The notes: a model not told the origin generated them from the sequence alone. A stretch of DNA of 64,000 bases from Bifidobacterium sp. ESL0728 (GCF_029392015.1 NZ_CP113925.1:1798001-1862000); one strand, 5' to 3'. Positions 51,467-60,946 are shown, counted from the stretch's first letter. A program made the numbers and translations.

Positions 51467-54400
51467 CTACGACGCGGGCAGACACTTGGGACCAAAGAGA
51501 ATCTTGATCTCCGCGAACAGCGACGTGTCGCGTTTCACGCGGAAACGGTCACCGAACGTCAGCACCTTGGCGTTGCCATTGGAATCAAGAATGGCCAGCT
51601 TCACCTCGCAGACTCCGGGATGCTTGGTAATTATCTGCCCCAACTGCATGACATGCGGCCGGTTCAGGGCGGTCTGCGGCAACGTGAGCACCAGCGGCCG
51701 TTCATCCTCGGCCACCAGATTCGGCACGTTCATCTCGTTGGCCCGCAAACTCACCGTCTCGTCACGCAGCTCGATCTGCCCGCGGATCTGCACCACCTCG
51801 TCGACGGCCATCGATTCGGCGGCGCCGGTGTAAGCACGCCCGAAGAACATGCACTGGATGGAGCTTTCCATGTCTTCGACGGTGACAATGGCCCAGGGGT
51901 TGCCCTTTTTGGAGACACGACGATCAACTGAAGTGATGAGCCCGGCGATAGTGACCTGCTGCCGGTCGTCCATATTCGCGGCGCCGTTAATCAGCTGGGC
52001 GATGGACATGTCGCGCAGGCTGTTCAAAACCGAAGCCATGCCGGAAAGCGGATGGTCGGAGACGTAGAGACCGAGCATTTCGCGCTCGAAGTTCAGTTTG
52101 GTCTTCTTGTCCCATTCCGGGATATCAGGAACACTGACCTGAGCGTCACCCATAGCGTCAGTGCCCGCGCCTGCCCCGTCGCCGTCGCCATCGGAGCCCA
52201 GGTCGCTGAACAGATCGAACTGTCCCTCGGCCTGCTTGCGCTTCAGGCTCACCACCGAGTCGATGGCGGGTTCGTGAATCTGGAAAAGCGCGCGACGGTT
52301 GGGATCGATCGAATCGAAGGCACCTGCCTTGATCAACGATTCTACCAAACGCTTGTTGAGGGCGCTCAACGGCACGCGACGAATGAAGTCCATGAAGTTG
52401 ACGAACTTGCCGCGCTTGCTTTCGCGCTCAGCTATGATGTCCTGCACGGCCTTGTCGCCGACGTTGCGAATGGCCCCCAGACCAAAGCGGATGATGTCGC
52501 CGACAGGCGCGTATTCGAGCCGGGACTCGTTGACGTCCGGCGGCAGCACCTTGATGCCCATGCGCCGGGCCTCGCCCAGGTAGAGCGCGGTCTTGTCCTT
52601 GTTGCTGCGTTCGTTCTGCAGCAGCGCAGCCATGAATTCCACCGGATAATGGGTTTTGAGGTAAGCAGTCCAGTAGGAAATCAGCCCATAGGCCGCTGAA
52701 TGCGCCTTGTTGAACGCATAGCCGGCGAACGGCACGAAGATGTCCCAGACGTCCTGCGCGGCCTTCCGCGAGTATCCATGCTCCTTCATACCTTCGAAGA
52801 ACGGGCCCTGTTCCTTGGCCAGCACCTCGGGCTTCTTCTTGCCCATCGCGCGCCGCAGCACATCTGCGCGCCCCAGCGAGTAGCCGGCCAGGATTCGTGC
52901 AGCGGACTGCACCTGTTCCTGATAGACGATGAGACCGTAGGTTTCGTCAAGCACCGGTGCGAGCGCCTCGGCCACCTCGTCGTTGATCGGGGTGATGGGC
53001 TGCAAGCCGTTCTTGCGCTTGGCATAGTTGTTATGCGAGTCCACATCCATGGGGCCCGGGCGATAGAGGGCGATCAACGCGGAAATATCGTTGAAGTTAT
53101 CGGGCTTAAGGCTTTTGAGCAGCGCCCGCATCCCGTCGCCATCGAGCTGGAAGACGCCGAGGGTGTCGCCCCGGGTCAAAAGCGCGTAGGTTTCCTTGTC
53201 ATCCAGCGGAATCTTCGTGTAATCAATCGGCTTTTTGCCGTTGAGTTCGATGTTTTTCAGGGTGTCACGGATGACCGTCAGGTTGGAGAGGCCAAGGAAG
53301 TCGTTCTTGACCAGCCCCAGCGTTTCGCAGGTGTGATATTCGAAGGTCGTGGTCACCGTGCCGTCGGTACGTTCCAAAAGCGGCGAGGTGTCGGTGATCG
53401 GCGTGGCCGACATGATGGTGGCGCAGGCATGCACACCGGTCTGGCGGATCAGCCCCTCGATGCCCTTGGCCTCGTCGGTGATGCGACGCGCGTCGGGGTC
53501 GGATTCGTAGAGCTCGCGGAACTCGCGCGCCTCGGCGTATTTCTTGGAGGTCGGATCGAACATCTCCTTCAAGCTCGCGTCCTTGCCGTTCTTGCTCGGC
53601 GGCAAGGCCTTGACGATGCGGTCGCCCACGGAGAACTCGTAGCCCATGATGCGGGCGGAATCCTTCAGGGCCTGCTTGGTTTTGATGGTGCCGTAGATGA
53701 CGCACTGCGCCACCTTGTCGTGCCCGTATTTGTCGGCCACGTAGTCGAGCACCTTCTGGCGGCCTTCGGGGTCGAAATCGATATCGATATCAGGCAGGGA
53801 GACGCGTTCCGGGTTGAGGAATCGTTCGAAGATCAGACCGTGTTCCAGCGGATCGAGTTCGGTGATGCCCATGGCGTAGGCCACCATGGAGCCTGCCGCG
53901 GAACCACGGCCGGGGCCGACCATCACACCGTGGGTCTTGGCCCAATTGATGTAGTCGGCGACCACGAGGAAGTAGCCGCAGAACTGCATCTGGCAGATCA
54001 CGCCGCATTCGTAGTCGGCCTGTTTGCGCACTTTGTCCGGCACATTGCCGTCATAACGTTTCTCAAGGCCCTTCTGCACATCGTGCAGGAACAACGAGGT
54101 CTCGTCCCAGCCCTCCGGGCAGTCGAAGAGCGGCATGAAGGCGCCGTCCTCGTGGTCGTCGAACATCACGTTGCAGCGTTCGGCCACTTCCAGTGTGTTG
54201 TCGCAGGCCTCGGGCAGGTCTTTGAAGAGTTCGCGCATCTCTTCGGCCGACTTGATGTAGTAGCCGGAACCGTCGAATTTGAAACGGTTCGGGTCGTCCA
54301 GATGCGAACCGGAATTGATGCAGAGCATGGCGTCCTGCGAGCCACGGTCAGCTTCATGGACGTAATGGGAATCGTTGGTGGCGATGATGGGGGCACCGAG

Positions 54401-55042
54401 GTCTTTGGCGATCTTGAGCAGGTCTTTGGAGACGCGCTTTTCGATCTCGAGATTGTGGTCCATCAGTTCGATATAGAAATTATCCTTACCGAAGATATCC
54501 TGCAGCTGGTGCGCCGCGCGCAAAGCCTCTTTGTACTGTCCCAAACGCAGGCGGGTCTGGATGATGCCGGACGGGCAGCCGGAGGTTCCGATGACACCTT
54601 TATGGTATTTTTCGAGGACTTCGTAATCCATACGCGGCCATTTGCCCACGCGGCCTTCCAGATTGGCCACGGACGAAGCCTTCATCAGATTGACCAGGCC
54701 TTCGTCGTTTTCGGCCCAAAGGGTCATGTGAGTGATGAAGCCGCCGCCGGAAACATCGTCGCTGCGTTGGGCTTCAGTGCCCCAGTGCACGCGGGTTTTG
54801 TCGGTTCGCGACGTTTCGGGGGTAACGTAAGCTTCGATGCCGATAATCGGCTTGATACCGGCACTTACGGCGTTGCTCCACATCTCGTAGGCACCGTGCA
54901 TATTGCCGTGGTCGGTAATACCGACAGCCGGCATTTCGAGCTCTTTGGCGCGATTGATCAGATCGGGAATCTTGGACGCGCCGTCAAGCAACGAATAATG
55001 CGTATGGTTGTGCAACTGAACAAAATTTCCCGAATAAGCCAT
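51467..55042 (-). CDS. dnaE: DNA polymerase III alpha subunit
   Basis: DnaE is the replicative polymerase subunit. The roughly 1191 residues have an N-terminal PHP domain (FVQLHNHTHYSLLDGA, ITDHGNMHGA), the catalytic PDIDIDFD in the palm, a polymerase domain with MVGPGRGSAAGS and YKPG-like PGPMDVDSHNN loops, a helix-hairpin-helix and a C-terminal OB domain (VTIAGLITSVDRRV, KNPW-like). ATG at 55042 has GGAG three bases upstream; a GTG at 55051 is possible. It is separated from the next upstream gene by two palindromic elements. Confidence 0.97.
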   Translation of the reverse strand: MAYSGNFVQLHNHTHYSLLDGASKIPDLINRAKELEMPAVGITDHGNMHGAYEMWSNAVSAGIKPIIGIEAYVTPETSRTDKTRVHWGTEAQRSDDVSGGGFITHMTLWAENDEGLVNLMKASSVANLEGRVGKWPRMDYEVLEKYHKGVIGTSGCPSGIIQTRLRLGQYKEALRAAHQLQDIFGKDNFYIELMDHNLEIEKRVSKDLLKIAKDLGAPIIATNDSHYVHEADRGSQDAMLCINSGSHLDDPNRFKFDGSGYYIKSAEEMRELFKDLPEACDNTLEVAERCNVMFDDHEDGAFMPLFDCPEGWDETSLFLHDVQKGLEKRYDGNVPDKVRKQADYECGVICQMQFCGYFLVVADYINWAKTHGVMVGPGRGSAAGSMVAYAMGITELDPLEHGLIFERFLNPERVSLPDIDIDFDPEGRQKVLDYVADKYGHDKVAQCVIYGTIKTKQALKDSARIMGYEFSVGDRIVKALPPSKNGKDASLKEMFDPTSKKYAEAREFRELYESDPDARRITDEAKGIEGLIRQTGVHACATIMSATPITDTSPLLERTDGTVTTTFEYHTCETLGLVKNDFLGLSNLTVIRDTLKNIELNGKKPIDYTKIPLDDKETYALLTRGDTLGVFQLDGDGMRALLKSLKPDNFNDISALIALYRPGPMDVDSHNNYAKRKNGLQPITPINDEVAEALAPVLDETYGLIVYQEQVQSAARILAGYSLGRADVLRRAMGKKKPEVLAKEQGPFFEGMKEHGYSRKAAQDVWDIFVPFAGYAFNKAHSAAYGLISYWTAYLKTHYPVEFMAALLQNERSNKDKTALYLGEARRMGIKVLPPDVNESRLEYAPVGDIIRFGLGAIRNVGDKAVQDIIAERESKRGKFVNFMDFIRRVPLSALNKRLVESLIKAGAFDSIDPNRRALFQIHEPAIDSVVSLKRKQAEGQFDLFSDLGSDGDGDGAGAGTDAMGDAQVSVPDIPEWDKKTKLNFEREMLGLYVSDHPLSGMASVLNSLRDMSIAQLINGAANMDDRQQVTIAGLITSVDRRVSKKGNPWAIVTVEDMESSIQCMFFGRAYTGAAESMAVDEVVQIRGQIELRDETVSLRANEMNVPNLVAEDERPLVLTLPQTALNRPHVMQLGQIITKHPGVCEVKLAILDSNGNAKVLTFGDRFRVKRDTSLFAEIKILFGPKCLPAS

Positions 55043-55115
55043 GCTCTCCACGATACCGAGCCGGTCAGACCCAAGTACTTTTCTGCACGCTGAAATTTCC
55101 GAAATCTTTGGTACC

Positions 55116-55202
55116 GCTGTCGGGGGAGATATACATTGTTCGGGACACTCAAGGCCGTTCGGCCAAGCCTACGCCCGAACAACGCATATCTCCCCCGACA
55201 GC
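55116..55202. repeat. Palindromic element, copy A
   Basis: A 17-base arm GCTGTCGGGGGAGATAT (55116-55132) pairs with 55186-55202. The arms continue with ACATTGTTCGGG against CCCGAACAACGC, so the pair TATACA/TATGCG differs at two A-to-G positions. The centre is GGCCGTTCGGCC. It lies upstream of dnaE and, with copy B, fills the gap after the pseudouridine synthase gene. Confidence 0.8.
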
Positions 55203-55256
55203 TACGTTACGTTTAAAAATCACTTTTCAACAGTTTAATAAGATTAATTTGGTTGA

Positions 55257-55347
55257 GGCTGGCGGGTCGGACATGCCTTGTTCGGGCGTAAGACACGGCC
55301 GAGCGGCCAAGGAGCGTCCCAAATAAGGTATGTCCGACCCACCGGCC
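55257..55347. repeat. Palindromic element, copy B
   Basis: Arms at 55257-55274 (GGCTGGCGGGTCGGACAT) and 55330-55347 are near-perfect complements. The next arm section is GCCTTGTTCGGG against ACCTTATTTGGG after reverse-complement, so G/A differences occur in the opposite sense to copy A. The centre is GGCCGAGCGGCC. It is 55 bases from copy A. Confidence 0.75.
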
Positions 55348-55369
55348 GCCATCTGGTTATCAAGGCTAT

Positions 55370-56290
55370 TTACTCGCTGTGAGATGCCCTTACCGTGTCG
55401 AGCGCATGCTGCAAATCGGCGGGATAGCGGGACTCTACTACAGTGTGGACGTGGGTGCGGGGATGCTTGAATTCCAAGCGCATCGCGTGCAACCATTGGC
55501 GGGTCAGCCCCAGGTGTTGCGCAAACACCGGGTTAGCACCATACATGGGATCGCCTACCAACGGGTGGCCGATGGACGAAAAATGAACACGGATCTGGTG
55601 GGTACGGCCGGTTTCAAGATTGACACTGACGAGCGTCGCCTCGCTGAAACGTTCCAGCACATCCCAGTGAGTGATCGCCTTTTTGCCAAGAGGGGTGACG
55701 GTGAAACGGAAATCGGAGACTTTTGCTCGTCCGATCGGCGCCTCGATGGTCGCTTTGTCGTGTGTCAGATTGCCTTGCACCAAAGCGTGATAAATCTTGG
55801 TCACTTCGTGATTTGCGAATTGGCGGCGCATTTCGCGGTAGGCCAGGTCGGATTTGCATACCAGCATAAGCCCGCTGGTGCCGACGTCAAGTCTGCTGAC
55901 GATGCCCTGCCTGCCGGGGGCGCCCATGGACGTGATATGGACTCCCCGAGCCAAAAGGCTGCCCAAAACCGTCGGACCCGTCCACCCGGCTGAGGCGTGC
56001 GCGGCGACACCGACCGGCTTGTCGACCACGACGATATCGTCATCCTCGTAGACAACGGCCATGTCTTCCGCCAACGGTTCCGGTTCGGGGTCAGGTTCGA
56101 CGATATCGAATTGAACGGTATCGCCGCTGGCGAGTGTCCCGGATTTCGAAATATGGTGCTGTAATACAGATACTTCTCCGGCTTCGATAAGTTCAACGGC
56201 CTTGGAACGCGAGACACCGAGCATCTTCGCTACGGCGACGTCGAATCGCTTGCCGATCAAGGCATCGGGGGCAGGTACCAGTCGACTCAT
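55370..56290 (-). CDS. RluA-family 23S rRNA pseudouridine synthase
   Basis: This RluD-type enzyme (306 residues) isomerises uridines in rRNA. It starts with an S4 RNA-binding domain (SRSKAVELIEAGEVSV), and the active-site Asp lies in the conserved SRLDVGTSGLMLV. KPVGVAAHAS and QIRVHFSSIGHPLVGD follow. ATG at 56290 overlaps the lspA stop (ATGA), so it is co-translated with lspA, a common pairing. It could be RluD itself or another RluA member. Confidence 0.92.
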   Translation of the reverse strand: MSRLVPAPDALIGKRFDVAVAKMLGVSRSKAVELIEAGEVSVLQHHISKSGTLASGDTVQFDIVEPDPEPEPLAEDMAVVYEDDDIVVVDKPVGVAAHASAGWTGPTVLGSLLARGVHITSMGAPGRQGIVSRLDVGTSGLMLVCKSDLAYREMRRQFANHEVTKIYHALVQGNLTHDKATIEAPIGRAKVSDFRFTVTPLGKKAITHWDVLERFSEATLVSVNLETGRTHQIRVHFSSIGHPLVGDPMYGANPVFAQHLGLTRQWLHAMRLEFKHPRTHVHTVVESRYPADLQHALDTVRASHSE

Positions 56291-56859
56291 CGGCCGTCTG
56301 CTCCCCTATTCTCGACACTGCCTACAGGTTCTTTAGTATCTTGAATGTCTTTGCTGTCTTTGGCATCTTTTGCGCTGAACGGCACACTGGCCAACAGCAG
56401 AATGATAACAAGTACCGCGGCTATCCCCAGTTCGATATCGGCCACGTTGCCGACGGACCAGCCATAGTTCAGAAAATCCACCACAGAGCCATTGAGGAAC
56501 CCGTGGGCGAAAATGACACGGTCGATAAGGTTGCCGAAAGCTCCAGCGAACGCCAACGTCAGCGCCCCCGTCCACCAAAGCGAAGCCGTGGTAAAGGCCA
56601 GATAAATCAACGCCACGCAGGCCACGAATGCCAGGCAGGAAATCAGCCAGGTGACGGATGAACCCATCCCCAGCGACGCTCCGGGATTGTGCACCAACGT
56701 CAAACCAAGCAGCTTCGGGATGACGATGACGGTCTTGCCGTCGCCCAGCGCGGCCTGCGCCCACACCTTGGTAAGCCGGTCGAGCAGCAGCGCCACCAGC
56801 GCCACGATAACGAAAACGGCCACACGATGGCGCGGCCGTTTAGGTGATACATTCTTCAT
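56287..56859 (-). CDS. lspA: Lipoprotein signal peptidase
   Basis: LspA cleaves the signal peptide of prolipoproteins after lipid attachment. The 190 residues have four membrane segments, and the two catalytic Asp lie in GNLIDRVIF and VADIELGIAAV, with NPGASLGMGSS between. The C-terminus ends in a charged, Lys/Asp-rich tail. ATG at 56859 has no strong ribosome-binding site; longer starts lie inside divIVA. It is 13 bases after divIVA and overlaps the pseudouridine synthase gene. Confidence 0.95.
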   Translation of the reverse strand: MKNVSPKRPRHRVAVFVIVALVALLLDRLTKVWAQAALGDGKTVIVIPKLLGLTLVHNPGASLGMGSSVTWLISCLAFVACVALIYLAFTTASLWWTGALTLAFAGAFGNLIDRVIFAHGFLNGSVVDFLNYGWSVGNVADIELGIAAVLVIILLLASVPFSAKDAKDSKDIQDTKEPVGSVENRGADGR

Positions 56860-56872
56860 ATCGATGACCGAA

Positions 56873-58141
56873 TCAGTTCTTGGATTCTTCCATCTTGTTG
56901 TACGTGTTCGTATCGCTGACCTGGGAGACAAGCTGACCCAGGAACTCGGTCAGGCGGGTACGGTATTCGGTCTCGAACTGCTTGAGGCTCTGGATATTGG
57001 CCTCGATGACCTTGGACTGCGATGCAAGGTTGTCGCGCACCTGCTGGGCATAGGTCTCGGCCGCGGAACGGGTCTTCTGATCGTACTCGGCGGCGCGACG
57101 CTGAACCTCGGATTCGTAGGTATCGGCCGAAGTGTGCTTCTGCGAGGAGTAGTTATCGGCATCGGTACGGGTCTTCTGCGCGTACGCATCGGCTTCCGAG
57201 CGTGTCTGCTTCGAATAATCCTCCGCCTTGCTACGAGTCTGCTTGGCATACTCGTCGGATTCGCTGCGGGTGCGGGTGGAATAGTCGTTGGCCTTGTTGA
57301 CCAGTTCCTGATACTTGGTCTGGCTGGCGTCGGTAATTTCCTTCGCCTTCGCCTTGCCCTTGTCCACGTACTGATCGTGCAACTGCATGGCGAGCGTCAA
57401 CATGGCGGTCGCGCGCTCGGGCTCGCTGTTGGCTTCAGCAGCGGCTCCCGCGATCTTCTGCAGGCTGCCGGTCTCGGTGTTCGGCTCGATCTTCGAGACC
57501 TGAGCACGCAACTGGTTCTCACGCTGCTTGGATTCCTCAAGCTGGCGTGAAAGATCCTGCAGCTGCTTGGCTTGCTGGCTGGCACCGGAAAGCTGCTTCT
57601 TGGCCTGCTCAAGCTCACGGGAAAGCTTCTCGTTGCCGCTGCGGAATTCGTCACGCTCGTGCTGGACGGCGACAAGCTGGTTGTCGATGTCTTTCTTGCC
57701 TGCGGCCTGAGCGGCCTGGGCGGTGAGCTGATCAATCTGGGCATTCAGACGGTCGACCTGATCTTTGAGCTGCTTGTTCTGCTCGGCCAGTGCCCTGTTG
57801 CTTTCCTCGGCCTCGGCGAGCTTGGAGGCATCCACGCTTGCGGACTGATCGGTGGTGCTCTGCTGCTGGCTTGCCGCCGTCTTCAGTGTCTGGTTTTCGC
57901 GGCTCAGCGTCTGAACCTGGCTGGTCAGGTCGGAAATCTTCGAATTGAGCTTGCTGACATCCGGACCCAGCGACTGCGTCGACTGGCCGTTGCCGTTTGC
58001 CATAGCCTGCTTGCCGAGAGCTTCAACGGTCTCGGTGACCTGATCGAGGAAGTCATCGACCTCTTCGACATCGTACCCTTCTTTAAAACGTACGGTTTGG
58101 AAGGCATGTTCCCTGATATCTTTCGGCGTTAACAGTGCCAT
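56873..58141 (-). CDS. divIVA: Polar growth/septum protein DivIVA (Wag31)
   Basis: DivIVA marks curved membrane and directs polar growth and septum placement in actinobacteria. The 422 residues start with the conserved N-terminal domain (TPKDIREHAFQTVRFKEGYDVEEVDDFLDQV, here split by position at about 5-35), then an extended coiled coil rich in Gln, Ala, Lys and Glu. The 280-360 region has repeating Arg/Ser/Asp/Tyr units (for example YAKQTRSKAEDYSKQTRSEA). It is longer than typical Wag31 (260-300). A shorter paralogue lies just upstream. Confidence 0.93.
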   Translation of the reverse strand: MALLTPKDIREHAFQTVRFKEGYDVEEVDDFLDQVTETVEALGKQAMANGNGQSTQSLGPDVSKLNSKISDLTSQVQTLSRENQTLKTAASQQQSTTDQSASVDASKLAEAEESNRALAEQNKQLKDQVDRLNAQIDQLTAQAAQAAGKKDIDNQLVAVQHERDEFRSGNEKLSRELEQAKKQLSGASQQAKQLQDLSRQLEESKQRENQLRAQVSKIEPNTETGSLQKIAGAAAEANSEPERATAMLTLAMQLHDQYVDKGKAKAKEITDASQTKYQELVNKANDYSTRTRSESDEYAKQTRSKAEDYSKQTRSEADAYAQKTRTDADNYSSQKHTSADTYESEVQRRAAEYDQKTRSAAETYAQQVRDNLASQSKVIEANIQSLKQFETEYRTRLTEFLGQLVSQVSDTNTYNKMEESKN

Positions 58142-58261
58142 AAACTTTTACACCTCACTTTGGGCATAATGCCTCTGAATTTTTTGACTCTTAAACAAAC
58201 CTTACACCAAGCAGTGTACCCGAAGTTCTCGGGAATCCTGTACAGGATGCTTACTATACGT

Positions 58262-58588
58262 TTATTGTTCCCACGAAACCTGTTGCGAAGACGAGAACCG
58301 GTCATCGCCCGCTGCGTCCCCCATATCCTCCGACGAAGAATAAGATGATGACGATGAACTATCCGGCACGAAGCCCTGATTGCCGGCTGGCATGCCTGGG
58401 TTCGCGACACCGAAAGAGGAACCTGCACCAAGCTGGCCCTCAAGATACGCAATCCGCTGTTGCTGCGCGGTCAGGGTCTGGGCAACCTGATCGAGGAAAT
58501 CATCAACCTCTTCGACGTCATAACCTTCTTTGAAGCGTACGGTTTGGAACGCCTTATCGCTTACTTGTTGTGCAGTCAGTAACGCCAT
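58262..58588 (-). CDS. Short DivIVA-domain paralogue
   Basis: This 108-residue protein begins with the same DivIVA N-terminal block (KAFQTVRFKEGYDVEEVDDF near 12-31) as the next gene, then has a short coiled-coil stretch (about 40-50), a Gly/Ser/Phe-rich linker and a Ser-rich acidic tail. It lacks the long coiled coil and so cannot form the same scaffold. ATG at 58588 follows GAAAGG. It may have arisen by tandem duplication and truncation, and could cap or modulate full-length DivIVA. That function is inference. Confidence 0.8.
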   Translation of the reverse strand: MALLTAQQVSDKAFQTVRFKEGYDVEEVDDFLDQVAQTLTAQQQRIAYLEGQLGAGSSFGVANPGMPAGNQGFVPDSSSSSSYSSSEDMGDAAGDDRFSSSQQVSWEQ

Positions 58589-58637
58589 GATACGGCCTTT
58601 CTTCATACGAGAGCAGGAACTCTGAAAAATCCAAAAC

Positions 58638-58916
58638 CTAAATGATGAAATCCACGACTGCCAGAATGAACCACAGCACCATCGGCGTGACGTCCAATCC
58701 CCCATTGCCCATTCGGATAACCGGAATGAACCGGCGCAACCAACGCAGCGGAGGATCGGTGAGCACATAGAAGACATTGATGATCGAGCCAATCACACGG
58801 CCTGGGCGCCAACGAGGGATCAACACGAAGGCCCAGTCGATCAGCACCCTGATAAAGAGCACCGTGGAATAAATGCCGATAAGCCATTTGATCAGGTAAA
58901 GGATGGTGAAGAGCAT
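58638..58916 (-). CDS. YggT-family membrane protein
   Basis: This 92-residue integral membrane protein has two main hydrophobic segments (about 4-25 and 68-90) around a loop with PLLRWLRRFIPVIRMG-type residues (LTDPPLRWLRRFIPVIR here), the hallmark of YggT. The family is often found between sepF and divIVA in Gram-positives, as here, and is linked to septum or osmotic stress roles that are not resolved. It follows sepF by six bases. Confidence 0.9.
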   Translation of the reverse strand: MLFTILYLIKWLIGIYSTVLFIRVLIDWAFVLIPRWRPGRVIGSIINVFYVLTDPPLRWLRRFIPVIRMGNGGLDVTPMVLWFILAVVDFII

Positions 58917-58922
58917 AAAACC

Positions 58923-59411
58923 TCAGAACAGGCCATCTTCGGATTCATCGGACGCGGACTGGTCCACCTTGATGTTGACCTGGGCAGGGCTCAGCAGGAA
59001 GACCCTGGGCGTGACGCGTTCGAGCGAACCGCGGACACCAAAGACCACCCCGGCGGAAAAATCGACGATGCGATAGGCGACGGCTTCGGAGACACCGGTC
59101 AGGTTCAAGACTACCGGGATACCGTCGCGGATGGCACGGCCGACCTTCTGCGCCTCGTCGTAGGTCTTGGGATGAATGGTGGTGATGCGATTGATGCGAC
59201 CTGCCGGGAAGGGCTTGGCGGCGCGTGAGGTTGAAGGGGTGTCCTGGGTTTGGGCAGCCGAAGACGTTTGCGGGGTAATCGGGGTCACCGTGCTGTCCGA
59301 ATCGAAATCCGTGGACGTAGCATCTTCAGTTTCCTGCATGTCCTCGTCATCATCATCGACGACATCAGACATACCCAGATAAGACATCGCCTTTTTCATG
59401 TATCCAGCCAT
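58923..59411 (-). CDS. sepF: Cell division protein SepF
   Basis: SepF anchors the FtsZ ring to the membrane. The 162 residues start with an amphipathic helix (MAGYMKKAMSYLGM) that would bind membrane, then an acidic, Ser/Thr-rich linker of about 60 residues, and the SepF core from about 70 (IHPKTYDEAQKVGRAIRDG, VVLNLTGV, IVDFSAGVVFGV). Its order with ftsZ and yggT is typical. ATG at 59411. Confidence 0.95.
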   Translation of the reverse strand: MAGYMKKAMSYLGMSDVVDDDDEDMQETEDATSTDFDSDSTVTPITPQTSSAAQTQDTPSTSRAAKPFPAGRINRITTIHPKTYDEAQKVGRAIRDGIPVVLNLTGVSEAVAYRIVDFSAGVVFGVRGSLERVTPRVFLLSPAQVNIKVDQSASDESEDGLF

Positions 59412-59432
59412 AAAAATCCTTTCGTCTTCTCT

Positions 59433-60629
59433 TTAGCGCAGGAAATCGGGGATATCGAGATCGCCGGGATCATCGGGCGAAGACGATTCGTCGGGATCAT
59501 CGTAGGACTCGGTCTCCGGGGTGTGCGAGACGGTAGGGGTGTCCAGATCGGGCACGTGACGCACCAGAGGGGTCTCGGGTTCAGCATAGGTCTGCACTGC
59601 AGGCTCATCCAAGTTGCGCGATGTGGACTTTGAAACATCGTCGAGGTTCTCGGCATCCTTCTTGCCTTCGGCATCGAAGCCCGCCGCGATGACGGTGACG
59701 CGAACCTCGTCGCCGTAAGCGTCGTCCAGAGCAAGACCCCAGATGATCTGCGCTTCGGGGTGAATCGCCTTGCGCACCAACTCGGTGGCGTCGCTGGCTT
59801 CCTGCAGCTTCAGGTCGGTGGGGCCGGCGATGTTGATGAGCGCACCGTGGGCGCCCTCGATGCTCTCTTCGAGCAACGGCGAGCTGATGGCGATTTCGGC
59901 GGCCTGGGTGGCGCGGTCCTCGCCACGTGCCGAACCGATTCCGAAGAGGGCCGTGCCCGCACCGCGCAGGATGGCGGTGACGTCCGAGAAGTCGACATGG
60001 ATGTAGGAGTTCATCGTGATCAGGTCGGTGATGCCCTGCACGCCGGCGAGAAGTGCGGTATCCGCGGTCTTGAAAGCGTCGACGATGCCGATGGTCTTGT
60101 CGGAAAGCTCAAGGAGACGGTCGTTGGGGATGACGATGAGCGCATCGACTTCCTTGCGCAGGTTCTCGATACCCAGTTTCGCCGAAGCGGCACGCTGCGG
60201 GCCTTCGAAGGCGAACGGACGGGTGACCACCGCGATGGTCAGCGCACCCTGCTGGTGCGCCGCACGCGCGACGATGGGGCTCGCACCGGTGCCGGTGCCA
60301 CCACCCTCGCCACAGGTGACGAAAACCATATCGGCGCCCTTAAGCGCCTCTTCGATATCCGACTGGTGATCCTGCGCGGCCTTGGCGCCCTTTTCAGGGT
60401 CGGCCCCGGCTCCCAGCCCGCGGCTGGAATGATCACTCAGGGAAATCTTCACGTCCGCGTCGCTGCGGAGCAGATCTTTCGCATCGGTATTAATCGCTAC
60501 AAATTCAACGTTCTGCAAGCCTTCGGCAATCATGCGATTGACGGCGTTACCACCGGCACCACCGACACCGACCACCTTGATGCTCGTTTTATCGTTGAAA
60601 TTGTCATTCTGGGCAATCTCGCTCACCAT
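59433..60629 (-). CDS. ftsZ: Cell division protein FtsZ
   Basis: FtsZ is the tubulin-like GTPase that forms the Z-ring. The 398 residues carry IKVVGVGGAGGNAVNRMI, the tubulin signature GEGGGTGTGASP, the catalytic T7 loop region (NSYIHVDFSDV) and a variable linker ending in the C-terminal peptide DIPDFLR that binds SepF/FtsA-type partners. ATG at 60629. It stands apart from the main dcw cluster, with one palindromic element in its upstream gap. Confidence 0.97.
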   Translation of the reverse strand: MVSEIAQNDNFNDKTSIKVVGVGGAGGNAVNRMIAEGLQNVEFVAINTDAKDLLRSDADVKISLSDHSSRGLGAGADPEKGAKAAQDHQSDIEEALKGADMVFVTCGEGGGTGTGASPIVARAAHQQGALTIAVVTRPFAFEGPQRAASAKLGIENLRKEVDALIVIPNDRLLELSDKTIGIVDAFKTADTALLAGVQGITDLITMNSYIHVDFSDVTAILRGAGTALFGIGSARGEDRATQAAEIAISSPLLEESIEGAHGALINIAGPTDLKLQEASDATELVRKAIHPEAQIIWGLALDDAYGDEVRVTVIAAGFDAEGKKDAENLDDVSKSTSRNLDEPAVQTYAEPETPLVRHVPDLDTPTVSHTPETESYDDPDESSSPDDPGDLDIPDFLR

Positions 60630-60759
60630 AGTCTCCTGTCACTTCACGGTTATGCCTATTACTCTATCGCAGGACACGCCTAAATTAAGACTATTTCCCG
60701 GGGTGTACCGCATATTTTTTGAAATTTTATAATTTTTATAGACATCAGAATATATCTAA

Positions 60760-60946
60760 CTGACGTGGTGGGGTCGGAATATACAATGCTCGACACACTC
60801 CGGGCTGAGCCGTGAGGCAGAAAGTCCAATGGACTTTCTGTAGGCGAAGTGAGCGCGATGTATTGAGAGCGAAGGCAAAATCTTTGATTTTGCAAAGGCC
60901 AAGTCTTTACGGTCGATCATCGCATATCCCGATCTCACCACTCAAC
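60760..60946. repeat. Palindromic element, copy C (long form)
   Basis: Outer arms CTGACGTGGTGGGGTCGG... and ...CACCACTCAAC match the other copies, with TATACAATG on the left and the complement of TATGCGATG on the right. Between CTCCGGGCTGAGCC and GGCCAAGTCTTTACGG, an insert has two hairpins: 60818-60840 (CAGAAAGTCC/GGACTTTCTG) and 60875-60893 (GCAAAATC/GATTTTGC). It fills most of the 450-base gap between ftsZ and the dihydrouridine synthase gene. Confidence 0.8.

Noticed and set aside
52700..55093. 797-codon open frame on the plus strand opposite dnaE
   Set aside because: It is a shadow of dnaE in a high-GC gene; it has no ribosome-binding site or recognisable domain, and the dnaE frame has all catalytic motifs.
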